Source: an uncultured Prevotellaceae bacterium (GTDB lineage: Bacteria > Bacteroidota > Bacteroidia > Bacteroidales > Bacteroidaceae). Taken from it: a stretch of DNA of 64,000 bases. The position numbers were made by a program, and so were the translations under genes. Below the pieces are notes generated by a model. That model worked only from the letters and a program-made list of their open reading frames with translations. It did not search any database and was not told the DNA's origin. The DNA lies in assembly GCA_902780635.1 (NCBI GenBank), contig CACZGH010000013.1, positions 1 to 64,000 on the forward strand. Reading direction: 5' to 3'. This document shows, one piece after another, positions 35,450-47,055 of the stretch. Position 1 is the stretch's first letter. Every line of letters starts with the position of its first letter.

Positions 35450-38400
35450 ATGAAAATGAAACTCAAAAATATCAACTCCATTCACGGATGGCATCATCTT
35501 TTGTCAATTGTCAATTGTCAATTGTTCGTTGTCATCGCACTATTCGCATTCCCGCTCAGCATGTCTGCGCAGGACGACGAAGAAGCTGAGGCGCAAGTCA
35601 ACACGGTCGTCACACTGAAACAAAAGAAAAAGGCATACACCACCAAGGCACTGCGTGGCAGGGTCGTCGACGCCACCACCAAGACAGGCCTCGGAGGATG
35701 TATCGTCAAAGCCGACGGTATCGATGGATACAGTGTGCTGACAGAAGACGATGGCACCTATGAAATCAAAGTGCCAGAGTTCACCACAGCACTCTACATC
35801 ACATCACCCGACCACAACCCGGTCAGAATGGGCGTCATCAGCAGCACGGACCAAAACGTGGCTATGCTCTACCCCTCCACCTTCATGGCGGAATATGAGA
35901 AAGACATCAACCTGCGCGGTGACATGTCGGCCACTGACTTCAAATACACCAACGCCATCAACATCAAAGACGAGATCCAGAAACAGCTGGGTGGTGAGGT
36001 CTATACCATCAGCCGAAGCGGTATGCCTGGTGTGGGCAGCGTGATGTTCATGCAAGGTCTCAACTCTCTCAACGCCAACGCCCAGCCACTCATCATCGTC
36101 GATGACGTCATCATCGACCAACAGTACGGGCGCACGATGCTCCATGACGGATTCTTCAACGACATCCTCTCCAACATCAACCCCGCTGACATCGAGAAAG
36201 TGACAGTGGTGAAAAACGGGACAGCCCTTTATGGAGCCAAAGGTGCCAACGGCGTGATACTCATCCAGACCAAACGCAACAAGTCAATGGCCACACGTAT
36301 CACAGCCAATATTTCAGCTGGTGTGGTACTGGAGCCTAAGTACATCAACGTGATGAATTCTGAGCAATACCGCAGCTATGCCTCCGAATTGCTCAAGAGC
36401 ACCAACACCACCATCCGCGAGTTTAAGTTCCTCAACGAGGACCCTAACTACTATTACTACACACAGTACCACCAGAAGACAGACTGGAAAGAATTGGTCT
36501 ACCATACGGCACTGACACAGAACTACGGTATCAATGTGGAGGGTGGTGACAACATCGCCAACTACAACCTGTCCGTTGGATACACCAACCATCAGGCCAC
36601 ACTGAAGTACAACAACATGGGGCGTATCAACGTGCGTTTCAACACCGACATCAACCTCCTCAAGAGACTCGGCGTGCGCTTCGACGCCTCTTTCGTCAAC
36701 ACCACCCGAAACATCCGAAATGACGGTGCACCTGAAGGCTATGACGACGGTACTCCCACCAGTCCGGGATTTCTCGCCTATGTCAAATCGCCATTCCTCA
36801 GCCCTTACAGTTACGGACGTGGTGTGCTGAGCAAGACGCACTATGACATTGTAGAGGAGTCATATCTCTCTGAGGCACTCGCACGCTATACTGACTACAA
36901 CTGGAAACTGGGTAACCCCGCAGCCATCAACGAGTACGGCGATGCAGAGAACAAAAACCACTTTGAGAACTCCATGCTCAATCTCACCATCACACCGAAA
37001 TACAGCTTCAACACACACCTGTCACTCTCCGAGCATTTCAGTTACAATCTGGTCAACACCAACGAGATGTTCTACATCCCCATCAATGGTACGCCTACTT
37101 ACTATGTCAGCAATATCGGAGGTAAGCGCGAAAACGAGGTCCGTTCATTGGCTTCCAAGCAAAACTCCGTGATGAGTGACACACGGCTCGACTGGCACAA
37201 CCGCTACAAAGCTCATTACATACACCTCTTCGCTGGCGCACGCATCAACTGGGAGAGTTACAGCATGAACTCGCAGCTGGGCTACAACACCGGCAATGAC
37301 AAGACCCCGTATATGAGCTCTGGCCTTCAAAACTCACAAGACGTGGGTGCTAACGACAACTGGAACTCATTGGCTTGGTACGCACAGGCTGAGTACAACT
37401 ACAAAAACCGCTACTTCGTACAGGGCAACCTCACCATGGAGGGTTCGTCAAGATTTGGACAAGATGGGGGCGACCTCAACTTCGCTGACGCCGCCTGGGG
37501 CATCTTCCCTGGTGTGCAACTCTCATGGGTACTCACCAATGAGTCATGGCTCTCCAACATCAAAGGTCTCAACTACCTGCGACTCACTACAGGCTATGAT
37601 GTCAGTGGCAATGACGACATTGACTACTATGTGGCACGCTCTTACTTCAGTGCACGACAGTTCCTGCACGCCATCTCAGGCCTTACCCTCGAGGGTATCG
37701 GCAATACCAAGATACAATGGGAGACCACACGCCGCTGTAACATCGGACTGGAGTCGAGCCTCATCAACAACCGTCTGCAAGTGTCTGTCAACTACTTCCA
37801 TAGCCGCACTTCCGACCTGCTCACACGTCAGTCTATCGGATACCTCTCAGGCCTTGACCAAAACTGGACCAACGCCGGCAAGATGGAGAACCAAGGATTT
37901 GATGTCTATGCCAACGTGAAGGTCATCGCACGCAAGAACCTCCAGTGGCAGGTGGGAGCAAGCGTGGGACACTACAAAAACAAGGTCACCGAATTGGCCG
38001 ATGGTGCACAGTATGTGGACAACTCCGTTTATGGAGCCACCATACGCACACAGGTGGGACAACCTGCCAACCTCTTCTACGGATACAAGACAGAGGGAGT
38101 CTTCTCCACCAGCGAGGAAGCCGGTGCCGCCAATCTCTACATCATAGCCAACAACGGTATTGATCACAACCTTTTTAAGGCTGGCGACATTCACTTCTCA
38201 GATATCGTCAAAGATAACGAGATCAACGAGAAAGACCAGACCATCATTGGCGACCCCAATCCCGACATCTATGGTAATATCTTCACGACACTCAACTGGA
38301 AACGCCTGAAACTCGACCTGCGCTTCAACTACTCCTTAGGCAATGATGTCTATAACTACATGCGTATGCAGCTCGAGAGCGGCTCACGTTTCATGAACCA

Positions 38401-38749
38401 GACCACTGCCCTCAACCGTCGCTGGCAGATGGAAGGTCAGCAGACCGACATCCCCAAGATCACTTTCCAGGACCCCATGGGCAACTCACGTTTCAGTGAC
38501 CGCTGGATAGAAGACGGCAGTTACCTGAGACTGAAAACAGCCACACTGAGCTACGAACTCCCTGTCAAATCACAATACATCCAGGGATTCCAGTTCTGGA
38601 TTCAGGCCAACAATGTTTTCACGCTGACCAAGTACTTAGGCTCCGACCCCGAGTTCTCCATGACCTCTGCTGTCATCGGACAAGGCATCGACCTCGGACA
38701 ACTGGCCCAAAGCCGCTCCATCGTGGCAGGTGTCAAGATCAATCTCTAA
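35450..38749 (+). CDS. SusC/RagA-family TonB-dependent transporter with divergent plug (fasciclin operon, second pair)
   Basis: About 1099 residues. The signal peptide includes LLSIVNCQLFVVIALFAFPLS, encoded partly by a tandem heptamer repeat, and ends near MSAQ. A regulatory domain (about 68-140, LRGRVVDATTKTGLGGCIV) is present, but the usual EVVVVGYG-like TonB box is missing; the linker reads TFMAEYEKDINLRGDMSATD. The plug keeps PLIIVDDVII and VVKNGTALYGAKGANGVILI but lacks the common VLQGRVAGV motif. The barrel ends SRSIVAGVKINL. It should pair with the following SusD. The divergent plug suggests a specialised receptor or altered TonB contact. An in-frame ATG at 35423 would give a longer, less plausible n-region. 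Confidence 0.92.
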   Translation: MKMKLKNINSIHGWHHLLSIVNCQLFVVIALFAFPLSMSAQDDEEAEAQVNTVVTLKQKKKAYTTKALRGRVVDATTKTGLGGCIVKADGIDGYSVLTEDDGTYEIKVPEFTTALYITSPDHNPVRMGVISSTDQNVAMLYPSTFMAEYEKDINLRGDMSATDFKYTNAINIKDEIQKQLGGEVYTISRSGMPGVGSVMFMQGLNSLNANAQPLIIVDDVIIDQQYGRTMLHDGFFNDILSNINPADIEKVTVVKNGTALYGAKGANGVILIQTKRNKSMATRITANISAGVVLEPKYINVMNSEQYRSYASELLKSTNTTIREFKFLNEDPNYYYYTQYHQKTDWKELVYHTALTQNYGINVEGGDNIANYNLSVGYTNHQATLKYNNMGRINVRFNTDINLLKRLGVRFDASFVNTTRNIRNDGAPEGYDDGTPTSPGFLAYVKSPFLSPYSYGRGVLSKTHYDIVEESYLSEALARYTDYNWKLGNPAAINEYGDAENKNHFENSMLNLTITPKYSFNTHLSLSEHFSYNLVNTNEMFYIPINGTPTYYVSNIGGKRENEVRSLASKQNSVMSDTRLDWHNRYKAHYIHLFAGARINWESYSMNSQLGYNTGNDKTPYMSSGLQNSQDVGANDNWNSLAWYAQAEYNYKNRYFVQGNLTMEGSSRFGQDGGDLNFADAAWGIFPGVQLSWVLTNESWLSNIKGLNYLRLTTGYDVSGNDDIDYYVARSYFSARQFLHAISGLTLEGIGNTKIQWETTRRCNIGLESSLINNRLQVSVNYFHSRTSDLLTRQSIGYLSGLDQNWTNAGKMENQGFDVYANVKVIARKNLQWQVGASVGHYKNKVTELADGAQYVDNSVYGATIRTQVGQPANLFYGYKTEGVFSTSEEAGAANLYIIANNGIDHNLFKAGDIHFSDIVKDNEINEKDQTIIGDPNPDIYGNIFTTLNWKRLKLDLRFNYSLGNDVYNYMRMQLESGSRFMNQTTALNRRWQMEGQQTDIPKITFQDPMGNSRFSDRWIEDGSYLRLKTATLSYELPVKSQYIQGFQFWIQANNVFTLTKYLGSDPEFSMTSAVIGQGIDLGQLAQSRSIVAGVKINL
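35502..35525. repeat. Tandem heptamer repeat (GTCAATT)n inside a signal-peptide coding region
   Basis: Three and a third units of GTCAATT run from 35502 to 35525. In frame they encode SIVNCQL. Similar heptamer arrays are frequent between genes in Bacteroidales; here one is part of a coding sequence. Confidence 0.8.
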
Positions 38750-38784
38750 TGTGTATCACGTAATAAGACTAAAGCATAAAGATC

Positions 38785-40674
38785 ATGAAAAGAATCATAG
38801 TATATTTCTGCACTTTCTGTATGGTATTCGGTCTGAGTGGATGCAAGGACTTCTTTGACCAAGAGTCTGAACATGTCATCTACTCGGACAAAGACCATCT
38901 CGACAACGCCACCGACACCATCTACAGCATGACAGGTATCCTGAGCAAACTGCAGGCTTTGGCCGACCGTACCATACTGCTTGGAGAGGTACGTGGCGAC
39001 CTGGTTGACGTGACCAACATTGCGAGCAACGACCTGCGCCAGCTGGCACAATTCAATGCCGATGACGACAATATGTACAATGCACCACGTGACTACTACG
39101 CTGTCATCAACAACTGCAACTACTTTATTGCCCATGTCGACACTGCCATGAAGAACAACCGCAACGAGTATATCTTCATGAGAGAATATGCCGCCGCCAA
39201 GGCCATACGCGCATGGACTTATCTCCAACTGGTGCTCAACTATGGGTCGGTGCCCTTCGTCACCGATCCTATCCTCACCAAGGAGGAGTCTGAGGCCAAC
39301 TACCCACGCTATGACTTGCAGGCCATCTGCGACTACTTCATCACCGACCTGCTGCCACTCACTGAGAAATACGGACGAGAGTATCCGAAATATGGCAATA
39401 TCCGCAACACCGACTCACGCTTCTTCTATTTCCCACTCAACATCGTGCTGGGCGACCTCTACCTCTGGGCGGGCAGTGCATCGGGCAACAAAGAGTATTA
39501 CAAGCAAGCCGCACTACGCTATTACAAGTACATCTCTGAGCGCAATGGTGACAACTCCACATACGCCACAGGCACCAACATGGCTCAATGGCCCACCAAA
39601 TCCACCACTTGGTCAAGTCCGAGAGACTCTTGGTCGGGCAGTACTTTCATGTCAGAGTCTTATGCAGAAGACTGTGAGTTGATCACCATGATTCCCTGCG
39701 ACTCTATCAAGGCGGAGGGCAACTACAGCGAACTGCGCAACCTCTTCAATTCCCGTCAGGAAAACAACTACAAAGTGAGCATCGTACCTTCTAACAGGCT
39801 GAAGGAAATCTCCGCTGCACAAGAATACTGCAACGTGAGTGACAACGGCATCACTTCTTATGCTCCCAAGGGTCTGTCCAACTATATGTCGGGCGACCTG
39901 CGTCTCTGGGCTACGGTCAGTGAGGGCTACACCACCGACTTGTCCACTGGCGAGCGTATCGAGACACAACATATCTACAAGTATGAGACCCGCAATGTGC
40001 ATATCTATCGCAAGCAGCTTGTCTACTTACGTATGGCTGAGGCACTCAACGAGGCAGGATTCCCACACTGGGCGTTCAGCATCCTTGCAGAGGGTCTGAA
40101 CAACGAGGTGTCACTCAGGAACTCACCTTGGTACAGTCAGAGCGACTCGCTCTTCATGGCACAGTTTGACTTCCCTGAATCACGATACATACAAATGGGG
40201 CTTGATGAATTTGTAAATCAGCAGGGCCGTCGTGGTTACAACACCACCGGCATCCACACAAGAGGTTCTGGCCTTACTACGTATAATGATTATTACATAT
40301 CACCCTTCTATCAGTTGACAGAAGATTGTTATGATTGGAGTAAGACAGACACCATCATCGTAGATAACGATACGATTATAGTTTCTACACCTGCTCCACA
40401 GGTATTGAGTCAAGATAAGATAGCCGAACTGCAAGAGTATGTGCGCGAGCTGATCCTCCAAGAGGGTGTGCTGGAGTTTGCATTCGAAGGCACCCGCTAC
40501 TACGACATCATGCGCTGTGCACTTCGCAGCAGCAATCCCGGCCAGTATCTCGCCAACCGCATCTACGCCCGCCGTGGCGCAGAGAACGCAGACCTCATGC
40601 GTGGTGAGATCAAGAAAGACCTCACCAACAAAGACAATTGGTATCTCAAGTGGAAAGGCAGCATAGGGTTCTGA
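38785..40674 (+). CDS. SusD/RagB-family surface lipoprotein (fasciclin operon, second pair)
   Basis: This 629-residue lipoprotein has lipobox GLSGC followed by KDFFDQESE, a SusD-type mature start with acidic residues. SusD signatures include AAAKAIRAWTYLQLVLNYGSVPFVTDP (helical repeat core) and the C-terminal LILQEGVLEFAFEGTRYYDIMRCALRS. It begins 35 nt after the second susC and closes the operon; a perfect terminator lies 12 nt after its stop. It should form the lid of the second SusC and help choose its substrate. Confidence 0.94.
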   Translation: MKRIIVYFCTFCMVFGLSGCKDFFDQESEHVIYSDKDHLDNATDTIYSMTGILSKLQALADRTILLGEVRGDLVDVTNIASNDLRQLAQFNADDDNMYNAPRDYYAVINNCNYFIAHVDTAMKNNRNEYIFMREYAAAKAIRAWTYLQLVLNYGSVPFVTDPILTKEESEANYPRYDLQAICDYFITDLLPLTEKYGREYPKYGNIRNTDSRFFYFPLNIVLGDLYLWAGSASGNKEYYKQAALRYYKYISERNGDNSTYATGTNMAQWPTKSTTWSSPRDSWSGSTFMSESYAEDCELITMIPCDSIKAEGNYSELRNLFNSRQENNYKVSIVPSNRLKEISAAQEYCNVSDNGITSYAPKGLSNYMSGDLRLWATVSEGYTTDLSTGERIETQHIYKYETRNVHIYRKQLVYLRMAEALNEAGFPHWAFSILAEGLNNEVSLRNSPWYSQSDSLFMAQFDFPESRYIQMGLDEFVNQQGRRGYNTTGIHTRGSGLTTYNDYYISPFYQLTEDCYDWSKTDTIIVDNDTIIVSTPAPQVLSQDKIAELQEYVRELILQEGVLEFAFEGTRYYDIMRCALRSSNPGQYLANRIYARRGAENADLMRGEIKKDLTNKDNWYLKWKGSIGF

Positions 40675-40685
40675 AAAGAACCGCC

Positions 40686-40724
40686 ACAAAAAAACCGGTG
40701 GATGATTTCCACCGGTTTTTTTGT
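40686..40724. terminator. Strong bidirectional intrinsic terminator
   Basis: A perfect 17-bp stem (40686-40702 with 40708-40724, core ACCGGTGGA/TCCACCGGT) has a 5-nt loop. A-run and T-run flanks give a seven-T tail in both directions. It separates the convergent fasciclin-SusCD operon and the amylolytic operon. Confidence 0.95.
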
Positions 40725-40761
40725 GTCCGCTTGAAGTTGATCCATTCGTGGTGCCTTCCTT

Positions 40762-42660
40762 CTATTGTATCTCCACCACCAAGGTCTGTCGGGGTCTCAA
40801 GTTCACGTCTTTGTCTATCCTCACGTTCTTTCCAGTGATTACATCCCTGGCCACTTGGCTCTCACCGATGATCTCAGCATAACGGCTGACTTCCAGTTTC
40901 GCAGGCTGGCTAGTGCCGTTGAGTATTGTCATCACTTTTTTGCCACCATACTGACGGGCTATCACATAGACACCCTTCCAGGGGATAAACTGTGTCTGTT
41001 TACCTTTAGTGACCACCTCGTTGCCCTGACGCCAGTGCAAAAGGCGGCTGCACCAGTCAAACATGGCGTTCTCAGCCTGTGTGCGCCCTTCTCGGGTGAA
41101 GGCATTCTTCTTGTCACCAGGGAAGCCACCAGGGAAGTCTTTGCGCACATTGCCATCGGTCACTTCTTTTGTGCCGTTCATCAACACCTCCGTGCCATAA
41201 TACAACTGCGGTGTACGGTTGACGGTCAGCAGCAGAGCAAGCGCTTGTTTCAGTGCCAAGGTGTCCTTGCCATTGCCCAAGAAACGGTCGGTGTCATGGT
41301 TTTCAATAAAGGCCATCACACTGGAAGGATTGGGATAGAGATAGTCGTACACCAGACTATTGTAGATGCGGTTGAGCCCATTCCACCACGCGTCTGTCTC
41401 CTCGTTCTTCGCCTGATTGATCTTGTCAAAGAAGCTGAAGTCCATCACCGTCTTCAGATAACTATTGTTGCGGGCCAGCTTGGAATCTTTCTGCCAGGTG
41501 GCAGTGTAGGCTGGCTCGGTCACCCAGGTCTCACCCACCGTGTTGAAGTTGGGATATTCCTCATCGAGGATTTTCATCCATCGGGCCATCCCCTCAGCGT
41601 CGGCATAGGGATAGGTGTCCATACGGATGCCATCGATGCCCACCGTCTCTATCCACCAGATGCTGTTCTGGATAAGATAGGTCATCACATGGGGATTTTT
41701 CTGGTTCAGGTCGGGCATCGTGGGTACGAACCATCCTTCCACGGTCTCTCTCAAGTCTACCTGTGAGGCGTAGGGGTCTACCACCGGCGTCAACTTATAA
41801 CTAGTCTGAAGGAAATCGGTGTCTGTTGGGTCGGAGGTGCCATTCGACTGCTCCAGCCATCCCGGCAGATTGAACCAGTCTTTGGAGGGCATGTCTTTCA
41901 CCCAGGGGTGGTCAAAGCCGCAATGGTTGAAAATCATGTCCATCACCACTTTCAGACCATGCTGATGGGCTTCAGCCACCAGCCTCTGATATTCCTCGTT
42001 GGTGCCAAAGCGGGGGTCTACCTTGTAGTAGTCGGTGGTGGCATAGCCATGATAGGTGCTGAAACCATTGTGGTCGGGCGAGTTGTTCTCCAGCACAGGG
42101 GTCAACCACAGGGCGGTGACACCCAACTGATTGAAATAGTCGAGATGCTGGCGGATGCCCTCCAGGTCGCCGCCGTGACGCAGACTGGGCTGGCTGCGGT
42201 CGTTGTGGTAGGTCATCATCCCCGCTATCTGGTCGTTGGTGTCACTACCACTGGCGAAGCGGTCGGGCATCAGCATATACAGTACGTCGGCATTGGAGAA
42301 TCCTGTGTGGTCCTCACCACGCATCGCACGTTCACAGATAGGATATTTCACTTTCTTCGTTCGCTTGCCGTTTTTGAAAGTGAGGGTCATTTCTCCTGGC
42401 TGCACATCTTTCAGTCGAAGATACACTAAGAGGTAGTTGCTGCTGCCAGGCCTCACGATGTTGTCGATGGTCACACCGGGATAGTCGGTGGTCACATCAG
42501 CGGCACTGATGTCCTTGCCATAGATCATCAGTTGCAAGGTAGGGTTCTTCATCCCCGCAAACCAGTTGGCGGGTTCGATACGGTCGACAGTCACAGTAGC
42601 AGCCCTCATAGTCATTGCCAAAAATAAAAGGATACTTAGTGTTAACTCTTTCTTCTTCAT
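40762..42660 (-). CDS. susA: Periplasmic GH13 neopullulanase/alpha-amylase, SusA-type
   Basis: This 632-residue enzyme has a type I signal peptide (MKKKELTLSILLFLAMTMRA) and no lipobox, so it is periplasmic rather than surface-bound. An N-terminal Ig-like domain (about 25-115) precedes the GH13 barrel. Catalytic residues are nucleophile Asp348 in IRMDTYP, acid/base Glu377 in VGETW and Asp456 in ENHDTDR. DVLYMLMPDRFASG and MIFNHCGFDHPW are typical of the neopullulanase/cyclomaltodextrinase group. It hydrolyses imported maltodextrins, complementing GH97 and pullulanase. It is the last gene of the malQ-susB-pulA-susA operon, 71 nt after pulA. Confidence 0.9.
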   Translation of the reverse strand: MKKKELTLSILLFLAMTMRAATVTVDRIEPANWFAGMKNPTLQLMIYGKDISAADVTTDYPGVTIDNIVRPGSSNYLLVYLRLKDVQPGEMTLTFKNGKRTKKVKYPICERAMRGEDHTGFSNADVLYMLMPDRFASGSDTNDQIAGMMTYHNDRSQPSLRHGGDLEGIRQHLDYFNQLGVTALWLTPVLENNSPDHNGFSTYHGYATTDYYKVDPRFGTNEEYQRLVAEAHQHGLKVVMDMIFNHCGFDHPWVKDMPSKDWFNLPGWLEQSNGTSDPTDTDFLQTSYKLTPVVDPYASQVDLRETVEGWFVPTMPDLNQKNPHVMTYLIQNSIWWIETVGIDGIRMDTYPYADAEGMARWMKILDEEYPNFNTVGETWVTEPAYTATWQKDSKLARNNSYLKTVMDFSFFDKINQAKNEETDAWWNGLNRIYNSLVYDYLYPNPSSVMAFIENHDTDRFLGNGKDTLALKQALALLLTVNRTPQLYYGTEVLMNGTKEVTDGNVRKDFPGGFPGDKKNAFTREGRTQAENAMFDWCSRLLHWRQGNEVVTKGKQTQFIPWKGVYVIARQYGGKKVMTILNGTSQPAKLEVSRYAEIIGESQVARDVITGKNVRIDKDVNLRPRQTLVVEIQ

Positions 42661-42731
42661 ATCAATAAAAAATTATAATCTTTCTTTCATCTAAATCCTT
42701 TAGCTTAAAAAAACAAAAACTCATCACCTCA

Positions 42732-44699
42732 CTATTTCACCAATATCAGGGCCGACTGTGGGTCTACTTCCACACAGCCACCCTCCATCACACCAAGCCC
42801 ATGCTCATCGATGACACCATCACAGCAGACCACTTGATAGGCCCCGTCGGGTATCTGCACCGTCTTTGCCTCACGGTTGCCATTGAGGATGACGATGATG
42901 TCTCCCCATGTGTCACCTCCAGCGTGGTTCTTCAGACGATAGCCCACCACACAGGGCTGTGTGGGCAGGAATTCGAGCGACTCACGTACTTTCTTGGCGT
43001 CACCCAACCGGAAAGCAGGATGGTTTTTACGCAACTGGATGAGTTTCTTGTAATAATTGAAAGCGTCGGCATAGAAAATGGTGTTGTTCCAGTTGAGTTG
43101 ATTGATAGAGTCGGGCGACTCGAAACTGTTGTGCACACCTTTCTTGTCGCGCAGCATCTCCTCGCCTGAGAGCATGAAAGGCACTCCCTGAGAGGTAAAC
43201 ACGGCTGTCTGGGCCAAGAGGTCGAGTCGTTGCAGTTCTTCAGGAGTGATGCCAGGGATGGATGCATGGAAACGGTCCACGAGACACATGTCATCATGAC
43301 AACTCACATAGGATATCATCTGTGTAGGCTCTGTGGCCCAGAACTCATCGGCATAGTTCACTTTCTTGATGTCCACCTGTGGATGGCGCACTCCTCCGGC
43401 AATGCCAAACTTCACACTTTCCTCCTCTCCGGGGATGCCAGCAAGAAAGGCGCCTTTGGTGTCATCACTGAACGGTCCGCGCAAGGCATCTCTCAACTCG
43501 TCGGAGAACGCTGCGATACGAGGCATCTGCGAGATATGAGCCTTCATGGCCAGTTGTTCCTGTGGGTAAGCACACGAACCAGCCGACCATCCCTCGCCAT
43601 AGATGAAGATCGTAGGGTCTATCTCATCCACGGCAGCACGCACGGCATTCATCGTCTCGATGTCATGCACGCCCATCAGGTCGAAGCGGAAGCCGTCAAT
43701 ATGATACTCATTGATCCAGTATTTCACCGACTCAATGATGTATTTGCGCATCATCGGCCGGTCTGAGGCAGTCTCATTGCCGCAACCTGAGCCATTGGAG
43801 TACTGTCCGTCGGCGGTCTTGCGGAAATAGTAGTCAGGCCATGTCTTCTGGAAATTGCTGCCATCGATGCTGTAGGTGTGGTTGTACACCACATCGAGGA
43901 TGACACGGATGCCAGCCCGGTGCAAAGCTTGCACCATCTGCTTAAACTCGCGTATGCGTGTGGCAGGTGTGAAGGGGTCGGTAGAGTAACCACCCTCAGG
44001 CACATTATAGTTGAGTGGGTCGTATCCCCAGTTGTATTGGGGGGTGTCAAGACGAGACTCATCGACAGAGGCATAGTCAAACGACGGGAGGATATGCACG
44101 GCATTCACGCCCAGTTCTTTGAGGTGGCTGATCGCCCAAGGTTCAGTGAGAGCGAGAAATTTGCCGGGATATTCCGTGCTGACCCGTTTGACGAAGACCT
44201 TGCCAGGATTGAGGTTGATATTACGTGCGATAGAGAAATCGCGGTGGTGCATTTCATAAATCACCTGGTCGGCAGGCGATTTCAAGACAGGCCGCTCATC
44301 CCTCGACCATCCGTCAGGGTCTGTGCTCTTCATATCGATGATGGCGGCGCGACGGCCGTTCACCCCTACTGCCTTGGCAAACACTCCAGGGGTCTCATTC
44401 CACTGTTTGCGGTCGCCAGTCACGTCGAAGGTAAAGAATTTACCATACAAGGGACCCTTCCGATGCTTCATCGTGGCGGTCCATATTCCATTGGCGTATT
44501 TCATTTTCAGGGTCCTGATAGGTTTCCCTCCTACCCCATCCTGATAAATCCTTACCTTCACGCCCTTGGCGGTTTCAGGTGCCAACAGGCGGAAAGTAGT
44601 GGTTTCCTGTGACACCACACACTCATTGAAATCAAAGTCTTGGGCAGACAAAGGTTGCATCAACGCCATGGCTGTAAAAATAGTCAGTATCTTTTTCAT
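42732..44699 (-). CDS. pulA: Type I pullulanase (GH13_14)
   Basis: This 655-residue enzyme has a signal peptide (cleavage near LSAQ). An N-terminal CBM48 domain (about 25-120) is followed by the barrel with VIYEMHHRDFS and the diagnostic pullulanase motif YNWGYDPLNYN. Catalytic residues are Asp340 (FRFDLMG), Glu369 (YGEGW) and Asp469 (SCHDDM). It cleaves alpha-1,6 branches of pullulan and amylopectin-derived oligosaccharides, producing linear maltodextrins for the neighbouring GH97 and GH13 enzymes. The absence of a lipobox places it in the periplasm. A hairpin separates it from susB upstream. Confidence 0.94.
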   Translation of the reverse strand: MKKILTIFTAMALMQPLSAQDFDFNECVVSQETTTFRLLAPETAKGVKVRIYQDGVGGKPIRTLKMKYANGIWTATMKHRKGPLYGKFFTFDVTGDRKQWNETPGVFAKAVGVNGRRAAIIDMKSTDPDGWSRDERPVLKSPADQVIYEMHHRDFSIARNINLNPGKVFVKRVSTEYPGKFLALTEPWAISHLKELGVNAVHILPSFDYASVDESRLDTPQYNWGYDPLNYNVPEGGYSTDPFTPATRIREFKQMVQALHRAGIRVILDVVYNHTYSIDGSNFQKTWPDYYFRKTADGQYSNGSGCGNETASDRPMMRKYIIESVKYWINEYHIDGFRFDLMGVHDIETMNAVRAAVDEIDPTIFIYGEGWSAGSCAYPQEQLAMKAHISQMPRIAAFSDELRDALRGPFSDDTKGAFLAGIPGEEESVKFGIAGGVRHPQVDIKKVNYADEFWATEPTQMISYVSCHDDMCLVDRFHASIPGITPEELQRLDLLAQTAVFTSQGVPFMLSGEEMLRDKKGVHNSFESPDSINQLNWNNTIFYADAFNYYKKLIQLRKNHPAFRLGDAKKVRESLEFLPTQPCVVGYRLKNHAGGDTWGDIIVILNGNREAKTVQIPDGAYQVVCCDGVIDEHGLGVMEGGCVEVDPQSALILVK

Positions 44700-44716
44700 A
44701 TTCGGTCTTGTTAAAA

Positions 44717-44750
44717 CATGCCTATAGTCACTTGCGTCACTATAGGCATG
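44717..44750 (-). terminator. Intercistronic hairpin between susB and pulA
   Basis: The 12-bp arms CATGCCTATAGT and ACTATAGGCATG flank a 10-nt centre and are followed on the minus strand by TTTTAAC. Sitting 8 nt after the susB stop and 17 nt before the pulA start, it may act as a partial terminator or an RNA-stabilising hairpin that makes pulA-susA less abundant than malQ-susB. Confidence 0.6.
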
Positions 44751-44757
44751 GAGGTCT

Positions 44758-47010
<2,253 letters not shown>

Positions 47011-47055
47011 TCATATTATATTCGATCGTCATGTCATCATCACAAGACATCCCGT

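Noticed and set aside
40765-41766. Long open frame (333 codons) on the plus strand
   Set aside because: It is antisense to the GH13 gene, which has intact catalytic motifs. No known fold or signal peptide is seen.
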